From positions 1-12,180 of the forward strand of contig CANPXY010000031.1 of NCBI GenBank assembly GCA_947587115.1: a stretch of DNA of 12,180 nt, given 5' to 3'. Each line of letters begins with the position of its first letter. Positions within the stretch are counted from its first letter, which is position 1. The notes beneath the pieces were generated by a model, which saw only the letters and a list, made by a program, of their open reading frames with translations, had not been told where the DNA came from and made no database searches. The translations under genes and the position numbers were made by a program. Shown in pieces: positions 6,370 through 12,180 of this stretch. This stretch comes from an uncultured Bacilli bacterium. GTDB lineage: Bacteria > Bacillota_I > Bacilli_A > RF39 > UBA660.

Positions 6370-7143
6370 ATGGAAGCTCGACTAATTATCGCACTCGACG
6401 ATGATTGCAAGATCTACAAGACGTTAAAAGTGATGGATCTTCAGGCTTTAGATACTTACATGAGCAGTCACTTTGAAAATTCTGATGAAGTACGAACCGA
6501 TCCGGAGTTTCAACCGATGATCGAAGAATTTTTAAATGCCCACAAAAATTATATCAGTCGTTGTTCTAGACAGAATCACGGCTATATTCGGGTAGTTTAT
6601 ACCAATGAACAGGGACAGTTAGAACGCATCAAAGCTTATTATAAAAAAGATCGTCCAAAGACCGTTCTACGAACTACAAAAGCGTATATTAAACGTCAAT
6701 CTATAAAGCACCTAGATTTACTTCGGTCGATACGCAATGATTTTGCTTATCAGATGTCACCTTACAGTATTAATGAGATCAATTATGGTCTTCGTTATCA
6801 TTACTCAACTTGTTATAAAAACGGCATTGCGAGTTGGATTGAAGATGTTGCCAATCAAAAGAATGGTTATCTTGAAATTCGAAAACTATGCCGCTATGTA
6901 GACAAATATCTCAAAAGTAAGGGTCTAGTGGATGAGACATTGACGTTAAAAGCTGGAAAGGTACGCAAGGTGGATTTGAAAACTCTAGAAGAGCCACTTG
7001 CACTGGTACCGGATTATCCATCTCTTCAATGCATCAAAGCGGTCGCTGACCCAGATGAATTGTTTGCAGTTTTAGATTTAGATGATTTAAAAGATCTTCA
7101 GCCAGGAGATCTTCCAAGTTATGTCAAACGTAAGAAGAACTAG
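6370..7143 (+). CDS. Unrecognised soluble protein between topA and xerC
   Basis: I do not recognise this 257-residue protein. It has no signal peptide, membrane segment, Cys cluster or nucleotide-binding loop. It begins with a hydrophobic-acidic MEARLIIALDDDCK segment. The middle (about 86-123) is strongly basic, with many Lys and Arg, and could contact nucleic acid. Residues 125-180 are rich in Tyr and predicted helical. The end is acidic (about 227-247, with DLDDLKDL) and closes with a basic KRKKN. The start ATG 6370 follows AAGGGGGAG at 6355-6363. It forms its own transcription unit: strong extended -10 promoter upstream and a 9-bp terminator whose 5' arm encodes its last three residues (KKN). 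Base composition matches its neighbours, so nothing suggests recent transfer. It could be lineage-restricted; any link to topology or recombination is inferred from position alone. Confidence 0.8.
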   Translation: MEARLIIALDDDCKIYKTLKVMDLQALDTYMSSHFENSDEVRTDPEFQPMIEEFLNAHKNYISRCSRQNHGYIRVVYTNEQGQLERIKAYYKKDRPKTVLRTTKAYIKRQSIKHLDLLRSIRNDFAYQMSPYSINEINYGLRYHYSTCYKNGIASWIEDVANQKNGYLEIRKLCRYVDKYLKSKGLVDETLTLKAGKVRKVDLKTLEEPLALVPDYPSLQCIKAVADPDELFAVLDLDDLKDLQPGDLPSYVKRKKN

Positions 7144-7158
7144 ATTGTTCTTCTTTTT
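7132..7158 (+). terminator. Strong intrinsic terminator containing a stop codon
   Basis: AAGAAGAAC (7132-7140) pairs perfectly with GTTCTTCTT (7147-7155) around loop TAGATT, with T continuing to 7158. The loop begins with the TAG stop of the upstream gene. Confidence 0.88.
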
Positions 7159-7163
7159 AGTTG

Positions 7164-7172
7164 TGATATAAT
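7164..7172 (+). promoter_or_regulatory. Extended -10 promoter for xerC, overlapping the upstream terminator
   Basis: TGATATAAT at 7164-7172 is a full extended -10. The best -35 (TTGTTC, 7145-7150, 16-bp spacer) is poor and lies in the loop and 3' arm of the preceding terminator. Start near 7179 would leave a leader of only about 11 nt. Confidence 0.65.
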
Positions 7173-7189
7173 AGACTTGAGATGATATT

Positions 7190-8080
7190 ATGAATGATTT
7201 AAAAAAATATGTAGATTATTTACAGTATCAAAAAAATTATTCGTCTGATACAATTCAAAGTTATTATAACGATATTTTAGAGTACTTTCATTACTTGGAA
7301 CGAGAGGGTTTAGATTACCGCGAAATTGAATATAACGATCTTCGTTTCTTTTTGATGTATCTTGCGGATACGATGAAACTTAAAAATTCTTCGATTGCTA
7401 GAAAGATCAGTGCTCTACGCAGTTTCTACAAATATCTTGTCAAGGAACATGTCGTAGAAAGTAATGCGTTTTCTCTTTTGACTCTTCCTAAAAAAGAAAA
7501 GAAATTACCTCGTTATTTTCAATATAATGAATTAGAGGAGTTGTTTCAGGTAAGTGATCTGTCGACGCCCTTAGGGCAAAGAGATCAGGCTTTGCTAGAA
7601 CTGTTATATGCGACGGGAGTACGTGTAAGTGAACTTGTGTCGATTCAATTAGAAGACATCGATTCAAGCGATCGAACGATTCGTATTTTAGGAAAAGGGA
7701 ATAAGGAACGGTTGGTCTCTTTTGGAGACTATGCCAAAGAGGCGATGAATGTCTATCTTAGGGATGGCAGGAAACAACTGTTGGGAAACAAGAACTCTTC
7801 TTGGTTATTCTTAAACCATCGAGGGGAACCCTTACAAGATCGTGGTGTTCGCTACATTTTAGACCAAATGATCAAGAAAACTTCGCTTCACAAAAGTATC
7901 TCGCCTCATATGATTCGTCATAGTTTTGCGACGCACTTGCTCAATGAGGGATGCGATCTTTTTACCGTTCAAAAATTATTGGGGCATGCCAGTGTATCGG
8001 CAACCCAAATTTATACGCATGTGACGACCGATCGACTTAAGGATGTCTATTATCATCATTTTCCTCGCGCTAAAAAATAG
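7190..8080 (+). CDS. xerC: Tyrosine recombinase XerC (CodV-like)
   Basis: Site-specific recombinase that works with a partner at dif to resolve chromosome dimers before division. The N-terminal SAM-like core-binding domain covers about 1-90. The C-terminal catalytic domain has all expected residues: Arg145 (ATGVR), Lys169 (GKGNKER), His240 and Arg243 (PHMIRHSFATHLL), His266 (LLGHAS) and nucleophile Tyr275 (TQIYTHVT). Length of 296 residues is typical of XerC/XerD and lacks phage-integrase extensions. XerC is preferred over XerD because it lies downstream of topA, as codV does in Bacillus, and the N-terminal QKNYSSDTIQSY and ARKISALRSFYKYL blocks look CodV-like; the RLKDVY near the end is more XerD-like, so the paralogue call is less certain than the family. 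The ribosome binding site is weak (GAG at 7179-7181), at the predicted 5' end of the mRNA. No convincing terminator follows. Confidence 0.93.
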   Translation: MNDLKKYVDYLQYQKNYSSDTIQSYYNDILEYFHYLEREGLDYREIEYNDLRFFLMYLADTMKLKNSSIARKISALRSFYKYLVKEHVVESNAFSLLTLPKKEKKLPRYFQYNELEELFQVSDLSTPLGQRDQALLELLYATGVRVSELVSIQLEDIDSSDRTIRILGKGNKERLVSFGDYAKEAMNVYLRDGRKQLLGNKNSSWLFLNHRGEPLQDRGVRYILDQMIKKTSLHKSISPHMIRHSFATHLLNEGCDLFTVQKLLGHASVSATQIYTHVTTDRLKDVYYHHFPRAKK

Positions 8081-8102
8081 ATGAAGAAAAAGAGAATTTT
8101 AC

Positions 8103-8131
8103 TTTTCAAATGCAGTTTGATTCGATATAAT
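8103..8131 (+). promoter_or_regulatory. Sigma-A promoter for the comN-rel-dtd operon
   Basis: TATAAT at 8126-8131 with a weaker TTTTCA -35 (8103-8108) and a 17-bp spacer. Predicted leader about 17 nt, ending in a strong AAGGAGGAG ribosome binding site. Confidence 0.68.
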
Positions 8132-8154
8132 GAAAGTGAATGTAAGGAGGAGTT

Positions 8155-8436
8155 ATGGATATTGAATTTCAATCACAAGAAGAACTTTACCAACGTGTGA
8201 AACCAGCACTTCGAGCCAAAGAGATGGAATTACGGCGTCTGGGATTTCCTTATATCAAGGAACACGATATTTGGGAATATTTAAAAACTTCTCAATGGTC
8301 AAAGGCCAAAGATTTGACACTTGCCGATATCGTACACGATATTTTACATTTAAATAATCAAAAAATAGATCTTTATGTAAAGAAGAGTTGGGAAAGCGAC
8401 AAAAAAGAGCCAGTAGAATCTATGGAAATCATATAA
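8155..8436 (+). CDS. ComN-like post-transcriptional regulator
   Basis: A 93-residue protein with the pattern of the ComN (YrzD) family: L-x-x-K-x-x-E-L-R-R-L-G-(F/Y) near residues 19-31, then a D-I-W-E-Y-L block (39-44), a short linker with a second Trp, and L-x-D-I-V-H-D-I-L (56-64) before a charged tail. In B. subtilis ComN promotes accumulation of comE mRNA and acts with DivIVA at division sites. That role may not carry over. The start ATG 8155 follows AAGGAGGAG, the strongest ribosome binding site in the window. It is the first gene of a four-gene operon, 21 nt ahead of rel, so its product is made with the stringent-response enzyme. The assignment comes from remembered motif spacing, not a search. 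Confidence 0.72.
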   Translation: MDIEFQSQEELYQRVKPALRAKEMELRRLGFPYIKEHDIWEYLKTSQWSKAKDLTLADIVHDILHLNNQKIDLYVKKSWESDKKEPVESMEII

Positions 8437-8457
8437 TAATTACAAGGAGCAAATGTT

Positions 8458-10605
8458 ATGACAAAGGTAAATAAATTATATACGATCGATGATTTAATTG
8501 AAAAGTTGAAAAGTTATATTACCGATGATAAAGCACTCGATGAGATCCGGCGTGTCTACCAGTTTGCAGAAGAAAAGCATCGTGGACAATTCCGTAAAAC
8601 AGGAGAAGCGTATATTAATCATCCGTTGCATGTGGCCGTGATCTTGACGGGAATTTACGCAGATCAAGCGACGATTGAAGCAGCTCTTTTGCACGATGTG
8701 GTCGAAGATTGTGATGTTCCATTAAAACAGATCGAGGAACTTTTTGGCAAAGAAGTGAGTCGATTAGTCGACGGAGTTACAAAATTGGGACGATTGAACT
8801 TTTCGACAGAAAATGATTACTTGATCGAATATTATAAAAAAATTATTGTCGGAATGAGTGAGGATGTGCGGGTGATCATCATCAAGCTTGCGGATCGTCT
8901 ACATAACATGCGAACATTGTGGGCTCTTCCGGAAGCGAAACAGCATCAAAAAGCGAAAGAGACTCTCGAAATTTTGGCTCCTATTGCCCATCACTTGGGA
9001 ATCCATAAAATCAAAAGCGAGTTAGAGGACCTTTCTCTTCGCTATTTAAAACCTCAAATTTTCTATGATATTGCTGAAAAACTCAACCGGACCAAAGTGG
9101 AACGTGATACGACGGTCTATGAGATGCAAAAAGAAGTCTCGAATCTCTTGACGGAACATGAGATTCCGCACGAAATTAAAGGCCGTTCCAAGAGTATCTA
9201 CAGTATTTATAATAAATTAGAGAAAGGGCGAAAATTCAGTGACATCTACGATTTGTTGGCACTTCGAATTCTTGTTCATACCGAACAAGAATGTTATTTG
9301 GCACTAGGAATTATTCATTCCAAGTTTCGTCCGATACCAAAGCGTTTTAAAGATTTTATAGCGATGCCTAAACCGAATGGTTATCAATCTTTACATACGA
9401 CCGTTTTTGGATTAGATGGATATTTATTTGAAATTCAGATTCGAACGTATGAAATGGACGAAGTAGCAGAAAATGGAATTGCTTCCCATTGGGCCTATAA
9501 AGAGCACAAAGATGCTTCACAGGTCTTTAAGACGAGTACCGATCAAAAATTACAATTCTTTAAATCGATTATTGAACTTTCTGAAGATAAGATGACCAGT
9601 GAGGAATTTGTCAACAGCGTTCGGGAAGAAGTGTTGAACAACAACATCTATGTCTTTACACCAAAGGGCGATGTCATCGAACTTCCAAAGGGCGCTACTC
9701 CTATTGATTTTGCTTATCGCGTGCATACGCAGGTAGGAGAGCATATGGTTGGAGCGATCGTTAACAACAGTATTGTTCCCTTGAACTATGAGTTACAGAA
9801 TAACGATATTGTCAAAATCAACACGAACAAAAATAGTGCTGGGCCATCCAAAGAATGGTTAAAAATGGCCAAATGTACACAGACTAAAAACAAAATCAAA
9901 GCATTTTTCGCACGTAGCGAGCGAGAAATATATATCGAACGAGGCAAGACAAGCTTAGAAAAAGAACTTCGCAAACGCAAGTTGTCCATCGCCCAATTTT
10001 TATCCGATGCGCATATTGCTAAAATCAATCAAGAATTCAAAATGGATGACCTTGAAGATCTTTATCTTGCAATTGGCAATGGTAAATATGCTCCAAGTAC
10101 GATCATCAATGTCATTTACCCTAAAGAAGAAGTGCAACCGATCAAGACGGTTTCTAAGGAAATTAAAGCTGAGGGAGACATTATTGTCGAGGGAATCGAC
10201 AAAGTCAAAGTCAATTTGGCAAACTGTTGTAATCCAATCCCAGGAGATGAAATCATCGGCTATATCACGAAAGGAAATGGGATTTCTGTGCACCGGTCGA
10301 TCTGCCATAATTTAGCACTTTTAGAGAATCGAACGGTCAGTGTTCATTGGAATACTACTACCAATAAGAAGTATCTGTCGGCCATTGTCATCTATACCAA
10401 TACGTTAGAAAACAAGTTGGTTGACCTCATTCAGAAGATCAGCATGTTTGATGTCAGCATCGATAAAGTCAATACGATCAATCGCATCGATCAATTTGTC
10501 TATGAAGTGGATCTCTTTACCCAAAGTGTAGCGAAATTAGATCAACTATTGGCAGGACTTACAAAATTATCTTATGTAGAAAAGGCAGAGCGGGTGATCC
10601 AATGA
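8458..10605 (+). CDS. rel: Bifunctional (p)ppGpp synthetase/hydrolase Rel
   Basis: Makes (p)ppGpp from ATP and GTP/GDP during amino acid starvation and degrades it when starvation ends; it binds ribosomes carrying uncharged tRNA. All domains are present. The HD hydrolase has His55, His79-Asp80 (LLHDVVEDCD) and Asp146 (LADRLHNMRT). The synthetase has GRSKS (242-246), Asp265 (IYDLLALR), RFKD (296-299), KPNGYQSLHTTV (305-316) and Glu325 (FEIQIRT). The TGS domain begins near NIYVFTPKGD (396-405). The zinc-finger/RIS domain has Cys590-Cys591, His612 and Cys616, and an ACT domain ends the protein. The intact HD residues and the RFKD motif are those of bifunctional Rel, not synthetase-only RelA. Length of 715 residues is normal. 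The start ATG 8458 follows AAGGAG by 8 nt. Its TGA overlaps the dtd start (ATGA). Confidence 0.97.
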   Translation: MTKVNKLYTIDDLIEKLKSYITDDKALDEIRRVYQFAEEKHRGQFRKTGEAYINHPLHVAVILTGIYADQATIEAALLHDVVEDCDVPLKQIEELFGKEVSRLVDGVTKLGRLNFSTENDYLIEYYKKIIVGMSEDVRVIIIKLADRLHNMRTLWALPEAKQHQKAKETLEILAPIAHHLGIHKIKSELEDLSLRYLKPQIFYDIAEKLNRTKVERDTTVYEMQKEVSNLLTEHEIPHEIKGRSKSIYSIYNKLEKGRKFSDIYDLLALRILVHTEQECYLALGIIHSKFRPIPKRFKDFIAMPKPNGYQSLHTTVFGLDGYLFEIQIRTYEMDEVAENGIASHWAYKEHKDASQVFKTSTDQKLQFFKSIIELSEDKMTSEEFVNSVREEVLNNNIYVFTPKGDVIELPKGATPIDFAYRVHTQVGEHMVGAIVNNSIVPLNYELQNNDIVKINTNKNSAGPSKEWLKMAKCTQTKNKIKAFFARSEREIYIERGKTSLEKELRKRKLSIAQFLSDAHIAKINQEFKMDDLEDLYLAIGNGKYAPSTIINVIYPKEEVQPIKTVSKEIKAEGDIIVEGIDKVKVNLANCCNPIPGDEIIGYITKGNGISVHRSICHNLALLENRTVSVHWNTTTNKKYLSAIVIYTNTLENKLVDLIQKISMFDVSIDKVNTINRIDQFVYEVDLFTQSVAKLDQLLAGLTKLSYVEKAERVIQ

Positions 10606-11036
10606 GGGTGGTTGTTCAAAAATGTAGCGATGCCTCGGTGACGGTGCAGGGTACGGAAGTAGGGAAGATTTCTCAAGGGCTCGTACTTTTCGTCGGCTTT
10701 ACTTCAGGAGATGATTTCGAAACGATTCAGTGGATGGTACATAAAATTTTACATTTACGAATTTTTGAAGATGAGGATGGCATTATGAATCGTTCGGTGC
10801 TCGAGCAGGAAGGCAAGATTTTATCTGTGTCGCAGTTTACTCTTTATGCAGATACTTCCAAAGGGAATCGACCTAGCTATTTCGGTGCTTTATCTAAAGA
10901 CGAAGCACTGCCTTTATATCAACAGTTCAATCAAGAACTTTCCAAATATATTCCCGTTGAGACTGGTGAGTTTGGAGCGCTTATGGAAGTCCATCTCACC
11001 AACTTAGGTCCAACAACGATTTTATTAGAGAGGTGA
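10602..11036 (+). CDS. dtd: D-aminoacyl-tRNA deacylase
   Basis: Hydrolyses D-aminoacyl-tRNA (and glycine mischarged on tRNA-Ala), freeing tRNA in the cytoplasm. The 144-residue length is typical. MRVVVQKCSDASVTV opens the fold; SQFTLYAD (77-84) is the first active-site motif, KGNRPSY (87-93) follows, GEFGALMEV (122-130) comes next, and NLGPTT (134-139) carries the Gly-cisPro motif (Gly136-Pro137) that rejects L-amino acids. The family consensus is NDGPVT, so Leu and Thr are mild variants. It overlaps rel by 4 nt (ATGA), the classic coupled arrangement, and rel-dtd pairing is common in Bacillota. Its last codons GAG AGG TGA form the ribosome binding site for the next gene. Confidence 0.96.
   Translation: MRVVVQKCSDASVTVQGTEVGKISQGLVLFVGFTSGDDFETIQWMVHKILHLRIFEDEDGIMNRSVLEQEGKILSVSQFTLYADTSKGNRPSYFGALSKDEALPLYQQFNQELSKYIPVETGEFGALMEVHLTNLGPTTILLER
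11031..11035 (+). promoter_or_regulatory. Ribosome binding site deciding the AI-2E transporter start
   Basis: AGGTG at 11031-11035, extended to AGAGAGGTG, lies 6 nt before ATG 11042. The in-frame GTG at 11033 is part of this site and overlaps the dtd stop, so it is unlikely to be the start. Confidence 0.75.
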
Positions 11037-11041
11037 AAATT

Positions 11042-12106
11042 ATGTTCAAAGATCGTATCAATTATCGCTTAGTTAATATTTTAATATTGATGTTAGTACT
11101 CTATCTTGGTGTATCTACCGTCGGTGTCTGGGGCGGCATCGTCGGCTACATCATCGGTTTGGTTTTTCCATTTATTTTGGCTTTTGCGATTGCCTATGCC
11201 TTGCATCCGTTTGTAAAATTTTTAGAGCGGAAAGGAGTTCGCAAGCAGATCGCAGTGTTGCTCGTCGTCGTAGCTATATTGCTTTTGGTCGTAGGAATTG
11301 TCTCTATTACATTGCCACTTGTATATGATCAGTTGATTCTCTTTTCAAAGATGATCATCGAAGTTTTACAGGATGTTTCAAGTAAGTTCGATATCAACTT
11401 AGGAGAATTTCAAGTTGCAATTTCAGATATGCTCAACAATACCATTCAGGGACTTGGCAAATTAGTTTCTGATGGTACAGTAGATATTTTAGGTAAATCG
11501 ATCAATATTTTGTCCCAAACGATCATTGTCTTCATTGTATCCATTTATTTTCTTGCAGACATGGACAAAATTCGTGCGGGAATTAAACTATTCTTAAAAC
11601 GTCTTAAAAACCGTAGTTTTGACTATGTAAAATCTTTAGATGATGAGATTGGTCAATATCTTAAAGGCCTTGCTTTATTCATGGTCATTCAACTGATCGA
11701 ATACTGTCTTGTGTTCTTTTTAGTGGGACATCCTAACTGGTTGCTTTTAGGAATCTTGGCTTGTGTGACGACGATTATTCCTTATTTTGGAGGATTAATT
11801 ACCAATATCATTGCAGTCATTACAGCAAGTGTAGTCTCTACACCCGTCTTTGTGGGTACGCTCATTATCTGTCTTATTTTTCCTCAGATCGATGGCTATA
11901 TCATTTCCCCTAAGATCTATGGTAAAACCAACAATATCAATCCTCTTTGGACCATCTTCGCCGTCATGATCGGTGGTTCTCTAGGAGGTATGCTCGGAAT
12001 CATCATTGCTTTACCAGTATTCATATTATTGAACTGTACCTATCACTTCTTTAAGAAAGATATTAAACAAGGAATTGGCAAAGTCAAAAAGACAATCGAT
12101 TCATAG
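11042..12106 (+). CDS. AI-2E family transporter (UPF0118/PerM-type membrane protein)
   Basis: A 354-residue integral membrane protein. Hydrophobic segments lie near 8-22, 30-54, 68-92, 152-172, 205-228, 231-258, 261-282 and 303-334, with a soluble loop at about 95-150, as in the AI-2E/PerM family. IIPYFGG (245-251), a late Gly-rich segment at about 310-320 and ISPKIYG (288-294) are family features. Members include E. coli TqsA, an exporter of the signal AI-2, and others linked to Na+/H+ exchange, so the substrate here is unknown. The start ATG 11042 is chosen from the ribosome binding site; a GTG at 11033 would add three residues. It is the last gene of the comN-rel-dtd operon and is followed by a terminator 10 nt past its stop. 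Confidence 0.93.
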   Translation: MFKDRINYRLVNILILMLVLYLGVSTVGVWGGIVGYIIGLVFPFILAFAIAYALHPFVKFLERKGVRKQIAVLLVVVAILLLVVGIVSITLPLVYDQLILFSKMIIEVLQDVSSKFDINLGEFQVAISDMLNNTIQGLGKLVSDGTVDILGKSINILSQTIIVFIVSIYFLADMDKIRAGIKLFLKRLKNRSFDYVKSLDDEIGQYLKGLALFMVIQLIEYCLVFFLVGHPNWLLLGILACVTTIIPYFGGLITNIIAVITASVVSTPVFVGTLIICLIFPQIDGYIISPKIYGKTNNINPLWTIFAVMIGGSLGGMLGIIIALPVFILLNCTYHFFKKDIKQGIGKVKKTIDS

Positions 12107-12115
12107 AAAGAGAAG

Positions 12116-12146
12116 AATGCTAAATATTATGTTTAGCGTTTTTTTT
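12116..12146 (+). terminator. Intrinsic terminator of the comN-rel-dtd operon
   Basis: AATGCTAAA (12116-12124) pairs with TTTAGCGTT (12132-12140), 9 bp with one G-U pair, loop TATTATG, followed by T to 12146. The remaining 12147-12180 holds a second T run and a C-rich end that I cannot assign. Confidence 0.88.
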
Positions 12147-12180
12147 ACACTTTTTTTACAGAAAACACCCCACCTCCCGT

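Noticed and set aside
7190..8080. Phage or transposon integrase marking a mobile element
   Set aside because: The length, Xer-type motifs and position after topA fit the chromosomal dimer-resolution recombinase, and no att-like repeats or phage genes are nearby.
8085..8108. Possible terminator after xerC (GAAAAG with CTTTTC)
   Set aside because: The stem is almost all A-T pairs and is not followed by a T run, so it would be unstable.
10000..10308. Overlapping 102-residue frames on both strands inside rel
   Set aside because: Both fall within the conserved Rel C-terminal half and show no start signals; they are shadows.

Overview
This window looks like a stretch of housekeeping chromosome from a low-GC Gram-positive bacterium (Bacillota). 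GC is about 38-42% in most genes by hand count. The gene set (rbgA, rnhB, topA, xerC, a ComN-like regulator, rel, dtd, AI-2E transporter) and the strong AAGGAGG-type ribosome binding sites fit that phylum. TGA is a stop codon and Trp is TGG, so this is the standard bacterial code and not a Mycoplasma code. The class is uncertain; an Erysipelotrichia-like lineage is my guess from gene order and from the variant G4 motif of RbgA. Everything is on the + strand. I see no tRNA, rRNA, CRISPR array, insertion sequence or prophage, and no gene-free stretch above 150 bases.

Layout. 1-165: AT-rich C-terminal tail of a DinD-like DNA-damage-inducible protein. 184-1050: rbgA, ribosome assembly GTPase. 1090-2034: unrecognised protein with exact 36-residue tandem repeats, under its own perfect-consensus promoter and closed by a terminator. 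2129-4129: three overlapping genes, a HAAS-domain membrane protein, a single-pass membrane protein and rnhB, with promoter and terminator. 4277-6304: topA with its own promoter. 6370-7143: unrecognised soluble protein with its own extended -10 promoter and a strong terminator. 7190-8080: xerC-type recombinase. 8155-12106: a tightly packed operon of comN-like gene, rel, dtd and AI-2E family transporter, ending in a terminator.

How the genes work together. Several act on genome maintenance and growth control: RNase HII removes RNA from DNA, topoisomerase I relaxes negative supercoils, the Xer recombinase resolves chromosome dimers, Rel sets (p)ppGpp, RbgA matures the 50S subunit and Dtd removes D-amino acids from tRNA. 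The rbgA-rnhB-topA-xerC order recalls the Bacillus arrangement, but the genes usually found between them (dprA, trmFO) are missing and three unfamiliar or poorly known genes sit among them.

The control layout is very compact. Five promoters have 17-bp spacers and a sixth is an extended -10 type; predicted leaders are only about 11-27 nt. Three of four terminators include the stop codon of the gene they end. The least explained items are the 36-residue repeat protein with a 10-bp palindrome at its predicted transcription start, the orphan protein at 6370-7143, and the HAAS/membrane pair coupled to rnhB.
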